A DNA stretch of 40,102 nt, from the NCBI GenBank assembly GCA_945865885.1, contig CAMBEZ010000016.1:1-40102 (forward strand), in the 5' to 3' direction. Under the pieces are notes generated by a model. It ran no database searches, was not told where the DNA came from, and saw only the letters and a list, made by a program, of their open reading frames with translations. This DNA is from Owenweeksia hongkongensis DSM 17368 (lineage in GTDB: Bacteria; Bacteroidota; Bacteroidia; Flavobacteriales; Schleiferiaceae). The translations under genes and the position numbers were made by a program. Positions 10,365 through 20,501 of this stretch are shown here, in pieces (the first letter of the stretch is position 1; the number at the start of each line of letters is the position of its first letter).

Positions 10365-10721
10365 ATGGCACTTTCATCCATTGATCGCCGCAACCGAATC
10401 CGTCGTCGGATTCGCAAAGTGGTACAGGGCACCGCGCAGCGTCCTCGTTTGGCTGTTTTCCGCAGCAACAAGGCGATTTACGCACAACTTATTGACGATG
10501 TTACCGGCACCACTTTGGGTTCCGCTACCAGCGTAACCAAAAAAGGTAAAGCATTTGAAGGTGCGAAGACCAACCAAGCGTTTGAGGTAGGCAAGGCTAT
10601 TGCTGCTGTTGCTCAGGCGAAGGGAATCTCCGCAGTCGCTTTTGATCGCGGTGGTTATTTGTACCATGGGCGTGTTAAATCTCTGGCCGACGGTGCCCGG
10701 GAAGGTGGTCTCAACTTCTAA
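10365..10721 (+). CDS. rplR: 50S ribosomal protein L18
   Basis: A 118-residue protein that binds 5S rRNA together with L5. Recognisable segments are [20 protein letters not shown] near the N-terminus, [16 protein letters not shown] in the middle and the end [20 protein letters not shown], the L18 signature. Normal length; 12 bases after rplF and 9 before rpsE. Confidence 0.97.
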   Translation: MALSSIDRRNRIRRRIRKVVQGTAQRPRLAVFRSNKAIYAQLIDDVTGTTLGSATSVTKKGKAFEGAKTNQAFEVGKAIAAVAQAKGISAVAFDRGGYLYHGRVKSLADGAREGGLNF

Positions 10722-10730
10722 GCAATTGAT

Positions 10731-11252
10731 ATGAAATCAGCACAAAATTCGCGTCGTGTCAAGCCCAGTGGCTTGGAGTTGGTGGATCGTTTGGTAGGCG
10801 TTCAACGCGTAACCAAGGTGACCAAGGGCGGTCGTGCATTCGGTTTTAGTGCAATCGTCGTTGTTGGCGATGAAAGTGGAATCGGTGGATACGGTTTGGG
10901 CAAAAGCAAGGAAGTTTCTGAAGCGGTTGCCAAAGGCATTGAAGATGCTAAGAAGAATCTTTACCGCTTCCCTATTGTAAAGAAATCGATTCCTCACGAG
11001 CAGGATGGTAAGTTTGGTGGCGCACGTGTTTTCTTGCGTCCCGCCTCGAACGGAACTGGTGTTATCGCTGGAGGTGCTATGCGTGCCGTTTTGGAGTGCG
11101 TTGGTGTACACGATGTATTGGCGAAATCAAAAGGTTCGTCGAATCCGCACAACTTGGTAAAAGCTACTTTTGAAGCCTTGCATCAGTTGCGCGACGTGAA
11201 TGAAGTTGCACGTCAACGCGGTATTGCCATAACGAAGGTTTTTAACGGTTGA
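10731..11252 (+). CDS. rpsE: 30S ribosomal protein S5
   Basis: A 173-residue protein of the small subunit body that shapes the mRNA entry channel with S3 and S4 and affects decoding fidelity. The N-terminal double-stranded RNA-binding-like domain contains [20 protein letters not shown] (about residues 54-73), and the C-terminal domain has [19 protein letters not shown]. Length is normal. In many bacteria mutations here give spectinomycin resistance. Confidence 0.97.
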   Translation: MKSAQNSRRVKPSGLELVDRLVGVQRVTKVTKGGRAFGFSAIVVVGDESGIGGYGLGKSKEVSEAVAKGIEDAKKNLYRFPIVKKSIPHEQDGKFGGARVFLRPASNGTGVIAGGAMRAVLECVGVHDVLAKSKGSSNPHNLVKATFEALHQLRDVNEVARQRGIAITKVFNG

Positions 11253-11264
11253 TAGCGATACATT

Positions 11265-11453
11265 ATGGCTAAGATTAAAATCACACAAGTGCGCAGTACG
11301 ATCAATCGTCCCGCACGCCAAAAGGCCACAATGGCCGCATTGGGCATCCGTAAAATGAACCACTCTGTTGTACACGAAGCAACCCCCCAGATTCTGGGAA
11401 TGGTGCGCAAAGTAGAACACTTGGTTCAGGTACAAGAAGTTGAACAAGCCTAA
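11265..11453 (+). CDS. rpmD: 50S ribosomal protein L30
   Basis: A 62-residue protein starting MAKIKITQVRSTINRPARQ with the L30 ferredoxin-like fold signature ALGIRKMNHSVVHEATPQI. L30 is found in some but not all bacteria and lies on the solvent side of the 50S subunit. Its presence between rpsE and rplO matches the standard spc order. Its C-terminus, VEHLVQVQEVEQA, is slightly longer than the E. coli form. Confidence 0.95.
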   Translation: MAKIKITQVRSTINRPARQKATMAALGIRKMNHSVVHEATPQILGMVRKVEHLVQVQEVEQA

Positions 11454-11465
11454 ACGCATTAGAGC

Positions 11466-11912
11466 ATGAACTTGAATGAATTAAAACCCGCAGCAGGCTC
11501 GGTTCGCAATAACAAGCGCTTGGGTCGCGGTCAAGGATCGGGTCGCGGTGGTACTTCCACACGCGGTCACAAAGGTGCCAAGTCACGTTCCGGCTATTCG
11601 ACCAAGATTGGTTTTGAAGGTGGCCAGATGCCGCTTCAGCGTCGTGTTCCAAAGTTTGGATTTACGAATCCAAACCGAGTAGAATACCGTGCAATCAATT
11701 TGGACGTGTTGCAAACCCTTTCGGTTGAAAAAGGATTGGAGCGTATTGACGCTGCAGTATTGATTCAGAACGGCTTGGCTTCCAAGAATGATTTGATCAA
11801 AATCTTGGGTCGTGGAGAATTCACGGCTAAGGTTTCCATCTCGGCCCACAAGTTCAGTGCATCAGCCGTCAAGGCAATTGAAGCAGCTGGCGGAACCATT
11901 GAGCAAGCTTAA
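11466..11912 (+). CDS. rplO: 50S ribosomal protein L15
   Basis: A 148-residue protein with the long glycine/arginine-rich N-terminal extension ([20 protein letters not shown], about residues 18-37) that penetrates 23S rRNA, followed by the globular domain with [19 protein letters not shown]15 is a late assembly protein of the 50S. secY begins ten bases after the stop, the usual arrangement. Confidence 0.96.
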   Translation: MNLNELKPAAGSVRNNKRLGRGQGSGRGGTSTRGHKGAKSRSGYSTKIGFEGGQMPLQRRVPKFGFTNPNRVEYRAINLDVLQTLSVEKGLERIDAAVLIQNGLASKNDLIKILGRGEFTAKVSISAHKFSASAVKAIEAAGGTIEQA

Positions 11913-11922
11913 TTAAGATTCC

Positions 11923-13269
11923 ATGAAGCGTTTGATCGATACCTTCCGCAACATTTGGAGCATCCAAGAACTGCGCGACAAAATTTTGTTGACGTTGGGT
12001 CTGCTGTTGGTCTACCGTTTGGGGTCCAACGTGGTGTTGCCCGGCATTGATCCGACTTCGTTGACCAATCTTCAAAGCCAAGCAAGCGAAGGCTTGATAG
12101 GCATATTGAATGCCTTCTCTGGAGGTGCGTTTGCCAATGCCTCTGTTCTGGCATTAGGCATTATGCCGTACATCTCAGCATCGATTTTGTTGCAATTGCT
12201 GGGTTTGGCCGTGCCATCTATTCAGAAAATGCAGAAGGATGGAGAGAGTGGTCGACGCAAGTTGAATCAAATCACGCGCTACGTTACCATTGCTGTAGCA
12301 CTTTTACAAGCGCCGGGATACATCACCAATTTGATGTACCAAGGCGTAGGTCTTACGTTGCCTACCTCTACGTTTTGGACGCTGGCATTGATTACACTTA
12401 CGGCGGGAACCATTTTCGCCATGTGGTTGGGTGAGCGCATCACGGACAAAGGAATTGGTAACGGCATTAGCCTGTTGATCATGATCGGTATCATTGCTCA
12501 ATTGCCTCAATCGTTCTTGCAAGAGTACGTGAAGCAGGTAAGCGAGGCAGGTGGTGGCATCGTTGTTTTCTTGCTGGAGTTGGTTGCGTTGTATTTGGTC
12601 ATTTTGTTTGCGATTGCAATTACTCAGGCGGTGCGTCAAGTACCCTTGGAGTATGCCAAGCGCGTAGCTGGTGCATCCGGTAATTCTGCCCCACGTTCCA
12701 TTGGCCGCAGTTACTTGCCCATCCGCGTTAACACCGCGGGTGTTATGCCAATCATCTTTGCTCAGGCCTTGATGTTCATACCCATTACGGTACTGCAGTA
12801 CAGCGGTGCCGGCACGGATACGATGCCTTGGTTGGTGGATATTTTTGGGAACATCCAAGGTTTCTGGTACAACTTTATCTTTGCGGCGTTGATCTTGGTC
12901 TTTACCTTCTTCTACACCGCCATTCAATTCAATACTAGTCAGATTGCAGAAGACTTGCGTAGAAGCGGTGGTTTTGTTCCCGGAGTTAAACCTGGAGCAG
13001 ATACTGCTGAGTACTTGGATCAGATTCTATCTAGAATCACGCTCCCGGGTGCAATTGCTCTTGCATTTTTGGCGATTCTTCCTTCCCTTGCGAATATCGC
13101 AAACCTGACTCCTCAGTGGGCTAATTTCTACGGTGGAACCAGTTTGTTGATCATGGTGGGGGTTATCTTGGATACCTTGATGCAGGTCGAAAGTTATTTG
13201 TTGAACAGTCACTACGACGGCCTTATGGAAGGTAGTCGGATGAAGGGTCGTTCTACGAACGCAAACTAA
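11923..13269 (+). CDS. secY: Preprotein translocase subunit SecY
   Basis: The 448-residue membrane protein is the channel of the Sec translocon with SecE and SecG. About ten hydrophobic helices can be recognised, starting near residue 15. Signatures include RLGSNVVLPGID, LGIMPYISASILLQLL (about residues 79-94), GERITDKGIGNGISLLI and, in the long cytoplasmic loop, VPLEYAKRV; NSHYDGLMEG lies near the C-terminus. Many Bacteroidota place map between secY and infA; here infA follows after three bases and map lies near 26 kb. Confidence 0.97.
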   Translation: MKRLIDTFRNIWSIQELRDKILLTLGLLLVYRLGSNVVLPGIDPTSLTNLQSQASEGLIGILNAFSGGAFANASVLALGIMPYISASILLQLLGLAVPSIQKMQKDGESGRRKLNQITRYVTIAVALLQAPGYITNLMYQGVGLTLPTSTFWTLALITLTAGTIFAMWLGERITDKGIGNGISLLIMIGIIAQLPQSFLQEYVKQVSEAGGGIVVFLLELVALYLVILFAIAITQAVRQVPLEYAKRVAGASGNSAPRSIGRSYLPIRVNTAGVMPIIFAQALMFIPITVLQYSGAGTDTMPWLVDIFGNIQGFWYNFIFAALILVFTFFYTAIQFNTSQIAEDLRRSGGFVPGVKPGADTAEYLDQILSRITLPGAIALAFLAILPSLANIANLTPQWANFYGGTSLLIMVGVILDTLMQVESYLLNSHYDGLMEGSRMKGRSTNAN

Positions 13270-13272
13270 GAC

Positions 13273-13488
13273 ATGGCAAAGCAAGGAGCAATAGAGCAGG
13301 ACGGCGTGATTACGGAGAATCTCTCCAATGCCATGTTCCGTGTGGAGCTTGAAAATGGTCACGTAGTGACTGCGCACATTTCTGGAAAGATGCGCATGCA
13401 CTACATTAAGTTATTGCCGGGTGATCGGGTTAAGTTGGAGTTGTCTCCATACGACCTGTCCAAGGCCCGAATTGTTTATCGTTATTAA
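13273..13488 (+). CDS. infA: Translation initiation factor IF-1
   Basis: A 71-residue OB-fold protein that binds the A site of the 30S subunit during initiation. The start [20 protein letters not shown] and the segments [21 protein letters not shown] and [21 protein letters not shown] are all conserved. The gene starts three bases after secY and precedes rpmJ, the usual order in the alpha group of Bacteroidota and Firmicutes. Confidence 0.97.
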   Translation: MAKQGAIEQDGVITENLSNAMFRVELENGHVVTAHISGKMRMHYIKLLPGDRVKLELSPYDLSKARIVYRY

Positions 13489-13502
13489 TTGCCTACTGAG
13501 AT

Positions 13503-13619
13503 ATGAAAATCAGAGCATCCCTGAAGAAGCGCAGCCCCGAGTGCAAAATTGTTCGCCGCAAGGGCCGTTTGTATGTCATTAACAAGAAAAATCCGAAGCT
13601 GAAACAGCGTCAAGGATAA
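13503..13619 (+). CDS. rpmJ: 50S ribosomal protein L36, zinc-free form
   Basis: Reading from the ATG at 13503 to the TAA at 13617-13619 gives 38 residues: [20 protein letters not shown], then [18 protein letters not shown]. This is L36, the smallest ribosomal protein, which stabilises 23S rRNA folding. Only one cysteine is present, at residue 14, so the CxxC-C-H zinc ribbon of the zinc-binding form is missing. Position between infA and rpsM is canonical. Confidence 0.95.
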   Translation: MKIRASLKKRSPECKIVRRKGRLYVINKKNPKLKQRQG

Positions 13620-13636
13620 TTTAATTAACCAACGAA

Positions 13637-14014
13637 ATGGCGAGAATAGCTGGTATCGACCTTCCGAAGAATAAGCGCGGAGAAATTGGTCTAATGTATA
13701 TCTATGGAATCGGCCGCAGCCGGTCCCGGAAAATCCTGACTGCTGCAGGCGTCGATTACGACACTAAAGTAGGTAATTGGTCGGATGACCAGTTGCAGGA
13801 AATTCGTACGGTAATTTCTGATAGCTTTAAAGTAGAAGGCGAATTGCGTTCGGAAACTCAAATGAACATCAAGCGTTTGATGGACATTGGTTGTTACCGC
13901 GGCATCCGCCACCGTTCTGGTTTGCCACTTCGCGGTCAGCATACCAAGAACAACAGTCGTACGCGCAAAGGAAAGCGCAAGACTGTAGCGAACAAGAAGA
14001 AAGCGACCAAGTAA
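13637..14014 (+). CDS. rpsM: 30S ribosomal protein S13
   Basis: The 125-residue product begins [22 protein letters not shown] and ends in the long basic tail that reaches toward the P-site tRNA. S13 is in the 30S head and forms bridges with L5. The conserved core [20 protein letters not shown] (about residues 85-104) is complete. It starts the S13-S11-S4-RNA polymerase alpha series and follows rpmJ after 17 bases. Confidence 0.97.
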   Translation: MARIAGIDLPKNKRGEIGLMYIYGIGRSRSRKILTAAGVDYDTKVGNWSDDQLQEIRTVISDSFKVEGELRSETQMNIKRLMDIGCYRGIRHRSGLPLRGQHTKNNSRTRKGKRKTVANKKKATK

Positions 14015-14026
14015 TCCCTGATCCTC

Positions 14027-14416
14027 ATGGCAAAGTCAACAAAAACGGTCAAGAAGCGTAAAGTGAAGGTGGAAGCCTTCGGTGAAGCCCACGTGACGAG
14101 CACCTTCAACAACATCATCATTTCCTTGACAAATCTGCAAGGACAGGTTATTTCCTGGTCCAGCGCTGGGAAAATGGGATTCCGTGGCTCTAAGAAGAAC
14201 ACACCCTACGCAGCCCAGACCGCTGCGGAAAATGCTGCGAGCCCTGCCATGGAGGCCGGATTGCGCAAGGTGAAAGTATACGTTAAAGGTCCCGGTAATG
14301 GTCGTGAAAGCGCTATTCGTTCCTTGAATAATGCTGGAATTGAAGTAACTGAAATCATTGACGTTACCCCCATCCCCCACAACGGCTGTCGTCCTCCGAA
14401 GCGTCGCCGCGTATAA
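14027..14416 (+). CDS. rpsK: 30S ribosomal protein S11
   Basis: A 129-residue protein lining the mRNA exit path of the platform. The core features are [21 protein letters not shown] (in part), the [20 protein letters not shown] segment and the C-terminal signature [17 protein letters not shown]. The N-terminal extension is lysine-rich, as in Bacteroidota relatives. It lies 12 bases after rpsM. Confidence 0.97.
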   Translation: MAKSTKTVKKRKVKVEAFGEAHVTSTFNNIIISLTNLQGQVISWSSAGKMGFRGSKKNTPYAAQTAAENAASPAMEAGLRKVKVYVKGPGNGRESAIRSLNNAGIEVTEIIDVTPIPHNGCRPPKRRRV

Positions 14417-14441
14417 TCATTAATTAGAAGAGTTAAGAGTT

Positions 14442-15047
14442 ATGGCACGATACAGAGGCCCATTGACGAAAATCGCCCGTCGTTTTGGCGAACCTATTTT
14501 TGGACCGGACCGCGCTTTGGAAAAGCGCAATTACCCTCCAGGTCAACACGGTTTTGCCAAGAAGCGCGGCAAGAAAAGTGAATACTCCGTTCAGTTGGCA
14601 GAAAAGCAAAAAGCTAAATACACGTATGGTATTTTGGAGCGTCAGTTCCGTACCTTATTTGAAAAAGCCCACCGCTCCAAAGGAGTTACCGGTGAAGTTC
14701 TTTTGCAATTGTGTGAGTCCCGTTTGGATAACGTGGTGTACCGTTTGGGTTTTTCGCGTACCCGTCGTGGTGCACGCCAATTGGTTTCACACCGCCACAT
14801 TTTGGTGAATGGCGAATTGCTTAATATTCCGTCCTACCAGGTAAAACCAGGTGATGCGATTTCTGTTCGTGAGAAGTCAAAATCCATGGAGGTTATTGCC
14901 GATTCCTTGTCCGGTCGACGCGGTGAGTACTCTTGGTTGCAGTGGAACGACGCTACGCACATGGGAACCTTTACAGGAGTTCCTTCGCGTGATTTGATCC
15001 CTGAGAACATCAAAGAGCAATTGATCGTCGAATTGTATTCTAAATAA
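14442..15047 (+). CDS. rpsD: 30S ribosomal protein S4, zinc-free form
   Basis: The 201-residue protein begins [21 protein letters not shown]4 initiates 30S assembly on the 5' domain of 16S rRNA and takes part in fidelity. The S4 RNA-binding domain lies at about residues 91-155, with [13 protein letters not shown] and [20 protein letters not shown]. The N-terminal region has no cysteine cluster, so it is the zinc-free form. It is followed by rpoA after six bases. Confidence 0.97.
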   Translation: MARYRGPLTKIARRFGEPIFGPDRALEKRNYPPGQHGFAKKRGKKSEYSVQLAEKQKAKYTYGILERQFRTLFEKAHRSKGVTGEVLLQLCESRLDNVVYRLGFSRTRRGARQLVSHRHILVNGELLNIPSYQVKPGDAISVREKSKSMEVIADSLSGRRGEYSWLQWNDATHMGTFTGVPSRDLIPENIKEQLIVELYSK

Positions 15048-15053
15048 ACGATT

Positions 15054-16046
15054 ATGGCCATTCTTACCTTTCAAAAGCCCGAAAAGGTCATTGTCAACGC
15101 TGCAACCGAAACCGAAGGTCAATTCGAGTTTCGTCCCTTGGAGCCTGGCTTTGGTCTAACGATTGGCAATGCTCTTCGCCGGGTTTTGTTAAGCTCGCTC
15201 GAGGGTTATGCGTTTACTTCGGTTCGCATTTCCGGAGTGGATCACGAGTTCTCGACACTGAAGGGTGTGGTGGAAGACGTGACCGAGATTGTTCTGAATC
15301 TCAAGCAAGTTCGTCTGAAGCGTCAAATAGATGCCAGCGAAGGCGAAACGGTTAAAGTGAGTATTTCCGGTCAAGAGCAGTTCACTGCTGGTGACTTGGG
15401 TAAATTCACGGCAGCGTTTCAGGTGCTAAATCCGGAGTTGATCATCTGCCGCATGGAATCCAGCGTAAAAATCGAGATGGAATTGACCATTGAGAAAGGG
15501 CGCGGATACGTGGGAGCAGAGGAAAATAAGCGTTTGGAAGCCATCAAGGGAACCATCGCTTTGGACTCCATTTACACTCCGATCAAGAACGTTAAGTACA
15601 GCGTTGAAAACTACCGAGTTGAACAGAAAACAGACTTTGAAAAGTTGGTTTTTGATGTTCAAACCGACGGAAGTATTCATCCGCAGCACGCAGTTACCGA
15701 GGCGGCGAACATTCTTATTGAGCATTTTTCGTTGTTCACAGATGAGCGCATCAAGTCCGAAGAGAAGGTTGTTGTAGAAACTGAGTCCTTTGACGAGGAG
15801 ATTCTGCACATGCGTCAACTGTTGAAGACGAAATTGACCGATCTTGATTTGAGCGTGCGTGCTTTGAATTGTTTGAAAGCGGCTGAGGTTGAGACCTTGG
15901 CAGACTTGGTAACCTATACCAAGCAAGACTTGATGAAGTTCAGAAACTTCGGCAAGAAAAGTTTAACCGAATTAGATGAGTTGGTGGAAACCAAAGGTCT
16001 GGTGTTCGGTATGGATGTTACGAAATACAAATTGGAAAAAGAGTAA
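15054..16046 (+). CDS. rpoA: DNA-directed RNA polymerase subunit alpha
   Basis: A 330-residue subunit whose N-terminal domain (about residues 1-230) dimerises and nucleates polymerase assembly; [20 protein letters not shown] at about residues 33-52 is diagnostic. The C-terminal domain (about 255-320) contains [18 protein letters not shown] and [13 protein letters not shown], and binds upstream promoter DNA and activators in other bacteria. The stop overlaps the rplQ start in a TAATG junction. Confidence 0.98.
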   Translation: MAILTFQKPEKVIVNAATETEGQFEFRPLEPGFGLTIGNALRRVLLSSLEGYAFTSVRISGVDHEFSTLKGVVEDVTEIVLNLKQVRLKRQIDASEGETVKVSISGQEQFTAGDLGKFTAAFQVLNPELIICRMESSVKIEMELTIEKGRGYVGAEENKRLEAIKGTIALDSIYTPIKNVKYSVENYRVEQKTDFEKLVFDVQTDGSIHPQHAVTEAANILIEHFSLFTDERIKSEEKVVVETESFDEEILHMRQLLKTKLTDLDLSVRALNCLKAAEVETLADLVTYTKQDLMKFRNFGKKSLTELDELVETKGLVFGMDVTKYKLEKE

Positions 16047-16594
16047 TGAGACACGGTAAGAAATTCAATCACTTGGGCCGCACAGCATCGCACCGCAAGG
16101 CGTTGTTGAGCAACTTAGCGAATTCATTGATTGAGCACAAGCGAATCAATACTACTTTGGCCAAGGCCAAAGAGTTGAAGAAGTATGTTGAGCCCTTGGT
16201 GACTAAGTCAAAGGTGGACAGTACCCACAACCGCCGTACTGTTTTTGCCTACTTGAAGAGCAAAGAAGCGGTTACGGAGTTGTTCCGCGAGGTTGCTGTG
16301 AAGGTTGGTGATCGCCCCGGTGGTTACACCCGCATCATCAAGACGGGCACTCGTTTAGGCGACAACGCCGAAATGGCCATGATTGAGTTGGTAGACTTCA
16401 ACGAAGTTTACGGTGCAGACAAGGTTGCTGCGAAGGGCACACGCCGCAGTCGCAAGAAGGCTGAAGCAGTAGTTGCAGAGGCCGTTGTTGTGGCTCCTGT
16501 AGTAGAAGCAGTTGCAGTTGAAGAAACGCCTGTTTCTGAGACTCCTGTTGTTGACGAGGCTGCTTCAAGCGAAGATTCAGAAACCAAAGAATGA
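16046..16594 (+). CDS. rplQ: 50S ribosomal protein L17 with acidic C-terminal extension
   Basis: The first roughly 130 residues are a standard L17, starting [20 protein letters not shown] and containing the [24 protein letters not shown] motif. L17 is on the solvent side of the 50S near the tunnel exit. After the basic segment [10 protein letters not shown] an extension of about 45 residues rich in Ala, Val and Glu and ending in an acidic SSEDSETKE follows. Extended L17 tails are common in Bacteroidota, though their role is unknown to me. A terminator follows directly. Confidence 0.96.
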   Translation: MRHGKKFNHLGRTASHRKALLSNLANSLIEHKRINTTLAKAKELKKYVEPLVTKSKVDSTHNRRTVFAYLKSKEAVTELFREVAVKVGDRPGGYTRIIKTGTRLGDNAEMAMIELVDFNEVYGADKVAAKGTRRSRKKAEAVVAEAVVVAPVVEAVAVEETPVSETPVVDEAASSEDSETKE

Positions 16595-16616
16595 TTCAAT
16601 GGTTGTTCATTTTAAG

Positions 16617-16648
16617 AAAAGGATAAGGTGTTCCCTTATCCTTTTTTT
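16617..16648 (+). terminator. Intrinsic terminator after rplQ
   Basis: An inverted repeat GGATAAGG (16621-16628) and CCTTATCC (16634-16641) with the loop TGTTC, extended by four A/T pairs, runs directly into seven Ts. It marks the end of the ribosomal protein supercluster and separates it from carA. Confidence 0.9.
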
Positions 16649-16680
16649 ATGCAACAATCGGTCGTAAATTAAGGGACAGA

Positions 16681-17778
16681 ATGAAAGGACAATCCGCACT
16701 TTTGGTTTTGGCAGACGGAACCGTTTTTCACGGTAAGAGCACGGGCTTGGACGGTACCGCTTGGGGTGAAATTTGCTTCAATACGGGCATGACGGGGTAC
16801 CAAGAGGTATTTACCGACCCCAGTTACTTGGGCCAGCTGATGGTCACGGCAACGTCGCACATCGGAAATTACGGGGTGCACGATGATGAAGGGGAAAGCA
16901 ATCGGGTTCAAATTTCAGGATTGATCTGTAAATCCTTCAGCAGCGTGCAAACACGCCCCGGTAAGACGAGGACTTTGGCGGAACTTTTTGCAGAGCAAGG
17001 GAAAGTGGCCATTTCGGATGTAGATACCCGGGCATTGGTTCGCCACATTCGTCAGGCGGGTACCATGAATGCCATTGTTTCTACGGAGATTGAGGACGTG
17101 TCGGAACTTTTAGCGCGTTTGGAAAAAGTTCCCTCCATGGATGGATTGGAATTATTGCCCCAGGTAAGCATTAGCGAGGTTCGTAGAGCACACGTGGAAG
17201 GTGCCGCATACCGAGTGGCTGCCTTAGATTTTGGGATCAAGGAGAACATGATCCGACGCCTCAACGCGGAGGGAATTTCCGTTGATTTGTTCCCTTACAA
17301 CACTCCTTATTCGGTTCTTGCAGCTGATTCGCCGGATGGTTTCTTTTTGTCCAATGGGCCAGGAGATCCTGCAGCATCACTGCAGGTTGTAGAAACGGTG
17401 CGGGAGATTGTAGAAAGCGGCAAGCCTGTTTTTGGGATTTGCTTGGGTCACCAAATGATTGCGTTGGCATCAGGCCTCAGAACGTACAAAATGCACAACG
17501 GCCACCGAGGCATCAACCATCCCGTTAAAAATGTATTAACCGGTAAAGGGGAGATTACTTCACAGAACCATGGTTTTGCCGTTTCGATGGAGGATGTTGT
17601 TGCAAGTCCTACGGTTGAATTGACGCATGTTCATTTGAACGACGGAACGGTTGCGGGAATTCGCAGAACAGATAAACCTGTATTCAGCGTGCAGTACCAT
17701 CCCGAAGCGGCTCCGGGACCGCACGATTCCCGCTATTTGTTTACGCAGTTTGCATCATTAATGAATCAACAACACTAA
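16681..17778 (+). CDS. carA: Carbamoyl-phosphate synthase small (glutaminase) subunit
   Basis: The 365-residue subunit hydrolyses glutamine and passes ammonia to the large subunit CarB for carbamoyl phosphate, used for pyrimidines and arginine. The N-terminal CPSase_sm_N domain (about 1-130) has FNTGMTGYQEVFTDPSY (33-49). The class I amidotransferase domain (about 175-360) has the nucleophile Cys254 in FGICLGHQM and the pair His340/Glu342 in QYHPEA. carB is not in the window. The short gap from the rplQ terminator leaves little room for a promoter; TAAATTAAG at 16665-16673 is only a poor match to the -7 consensus. Confidence 0.97.
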   Translation: MKGQSALLVLADGTVFHGKSTGLDGTAWGEICFNTGMTGYQEVFTDPSYLGQLMVTATSHIGNYGVHDDEGESNRVQISGLICKSFSSVQTRPGKTRTLAELFAEQGKVAISDVDTRALVRHIRQAGTMNAIVSTEIEDVSELLARLEKVPSMDGLELLPQVSISEVRRAHVEGAAYRVAALDFGIKENMIRRLNAEGISVDLFPYNTPYSVLAADSPDGFFLSNGPGDPAASLQVVETVREIVESGKPVFGICLGHQMIALASGLRTYKMHNGHRGINHPVKNVLTGKGEITSQNHGFAVSMEDVVASPTVELTHVHLNDGTVAGIRRTDKPVFSVQYHPEAAPGPHDSRYLFTQFASLMNQQH

Positions 17779-19062
<1,284 letters not shown>

Positions 19063-19101
19063 TCAACCCTTGTTCAAAAACTCTATCTAATCCAAAATAC
19101 C

Positions 19102-20403
19102 ATGGACCGCTTAAAAGAGCACTTTGCATCTAAGATTCCGGGTGCTGTAGCCGAAGTCAAACAATTCATTGCGGAGAAAGGCGATGAAGTGGTCGGTCAA
19201 ATCACAGTGGCTCAACTGTATCAAGGCATGCGCGGCATGCTGGCCCTAATTTGCGAAACGTCTAAGTTGGACGCCGAAGAAGGCATTCGTTTTCGCGGTT
19301 ACAGCATTCCTGAGTTGCAAGAAAAACTGCCGAAGTATCCCGGCGGTGAGGAGCCGTTGCCGGAAGGGTTGTTCTATTTGATGCTCATGGACGAGATGCC
19401 TACGGACGACGACGTTCGTCGTATGAGCAACAGTTGGGCGCGTCGGGCCATTGTTCCGCAACACGTTTTCAAGGCAATCGACGCACTCCCAATAACTGCC
19501 CACCCCATGACGCAGTTTGTGGTGGCCATCATGGCGCTGCGGACGGAAACTGAATTTGGGAAGGCCTACAAAGCGGGGATCCCCAAAAGTGACTACTGGT
19601 CTTATACGTACGATGATTCGATGAATTTGATTGCTCGATTGCCTCGCGTTGCGGCGTATATCTACCGCCGTACCTACTGCGGTGGCGAGCACATTGAGCC
19701 GGACCCAAAATTGGATTGGGCAGGAAACTTTGCCCACATGTTGGGATTTGAATCCGAAGAGTTCCGCGAGTTGATGCGTTTGTACATGACGATTCATGCG
19801 GACCACGAAGGCGGCAATGTATCTGCACACGCGGTGAAGTTGGTGGGCAGTGCGCTCTCCGACGCCTACCAAAGTTTTGCCGCAGGAATGAACGGCTTGG
19901 CAGGCCCGCTCCACGGCCTAGCCAACCAAGAAGTAATGGTTTGGACGTTGGACATGCTTGAGGAGTTGGGCACACAGACCCCCACCAAAGAACAGATTTC
20001 CGACTACTGCAAGCGTACGCTCGCGGAGGGAAAAGTTGTTCCGGGTTTTGGTCACGCGGTACTGCGGAAGACGGACCCGCGTTACACGGCGCAGCGTGAG
20101 TTCGCTTTGAAGCACCTGCCGAATGATCCTTTATTTCAGGTAATATCCAACATTTACGAAGTTGTGCCGGAAATCCTATTGGCTACGGGTAAGGTAAAAA
20201 ATCCTTGGCCCAACGTAGATGCGCACAGCGGCCAGCTTTTGATGTACTACGGTTTAAAAGAATATGATTTCTATACCGTAATGTTTGGTGTTTCCCGTTC
20301 GTTGGGTGTTTTGGCCAACCTCATCTGGGACCGCACATTGAGCTTCCCCATTGAACGCCCGAATTCCACAACAACCGCGTTGCTGAAGAAAAAATTTGTG
20401 TAA
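19102..20403 (+). CDS. gltA: Citrate synthase, eukaryote (mitochondrial)-type
   Basis: The 433-residue enzyme condenses oxaloacetate and acetyl-CoA at the entry of the TCA cycle. Catalytic residues are visible as His271 (PLHGLANQE), His318 ([16 protein letters not shown]) and Asp373 (NVDAHSG). These motifs, the [10 protein letters not shown] form and the WPNVDAHSG form, match the mitochondrial-type family rather than the hexameric E. coli GltA, whose motif region reads differently. Starts at 19102 with no Shine-Dalgarno site. Its stop codon lies inside the -7 box of the rpsA promoter. Confidence 0.94.
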   Translation: MDRLKEHFASKIPGAVAEVKQFIAEKGDEVVGQITVAQLYQGMRGMLALICETSKLDAEEGIRFRGYSIPELQEKLPKYPGGEEPLPEGLFYLMLMDEMPTDDDVRRMSNSWARRAIVPQHVFKAIDALPITAHPMTQFVVAIMALRTETEFGKAYKAGIPKSDYWSYTYDDSMNLIARLPRVAAYIYRRTYCGGEHIEPDPKLDWAGNFAHMLGFESEEFRELMRLYMTIHADHEGGNVSAHAVKLVGSALSDAYQSFAAGMNGLAGPLHGLANQEVMVWTLDMLEELGTQTPTKEQISDYCKRTLAEGKVVPGFGHAVLRKTDPRYTAQREFALKHLPNDPLFQVISNIYEVVPEILLATGKVKNPWPNVDAHSGQLLMYYGLKEYDFYTVMFGVSRSLGVLANLIWDRTLSFPIERPNSTTTALLKKKFV

Positions 20404-20408
20404 CTTTG
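20380..20408 (+). promoter_or_regulatory. Bacteroidota-type promoter for rpsA
   Basis: TAACTTTG (20401-20408) matches the established -7 consensus TAnnTTTG of the Bacteroidota housekeeping sigma factor exactly, and TTG at 20380-20382 lies 18 bases upstream as a -33 element. The TAA of the -7 box is also the stop codon of the citrate synthase gene. Transcription should begin a few bases after 20408, giving a leader of about 115 bases before rpsA. Confidence 0.75.
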
Positions 20409-20413
20409 CACTC

Positions 20414-20501
20414 CTTTTTTGCAGTAGGTTAAACCCTGAGGCGCTGCAAAAAAAGTGTTTTCCAACCGTACAACCCTCCTGCCGAAGGCCGCAGCCTCAG
20501 G
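20414..20501 (+). promoter_or_regulatory. Structured rpsA leader, possible pseudoknot
   Basis: Two perfect complementary pairs occur in the leader. TTTTTTGCAG (20415-20424) can pair with CTGCAAAAAA (20444-20453), and CCTGAGGC (20435-20442), which lies in the loop of that hairpin, can pair with GCCTCAGG (20494-20501). Together they would form an H-type pseudoknot; a separate small hairpin GCC-GAA-GGC (20481-20489) fits inside the second loop. An alternative nested hairpin uses CCTGAGGC and TGC against GCAGCCTCAGG. The structure ends 13 bases before an AAAGG motif and the start codon region. An autoregulatory role is inference. Confidence 0.5.

Noticed and set aside
16649-16680. Promoter for carA
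   Set aside because: A promoter would be expected after the terminator, but TAAATTAAG is a poor match to TAnnTTTG, so I do not list it as a feature.
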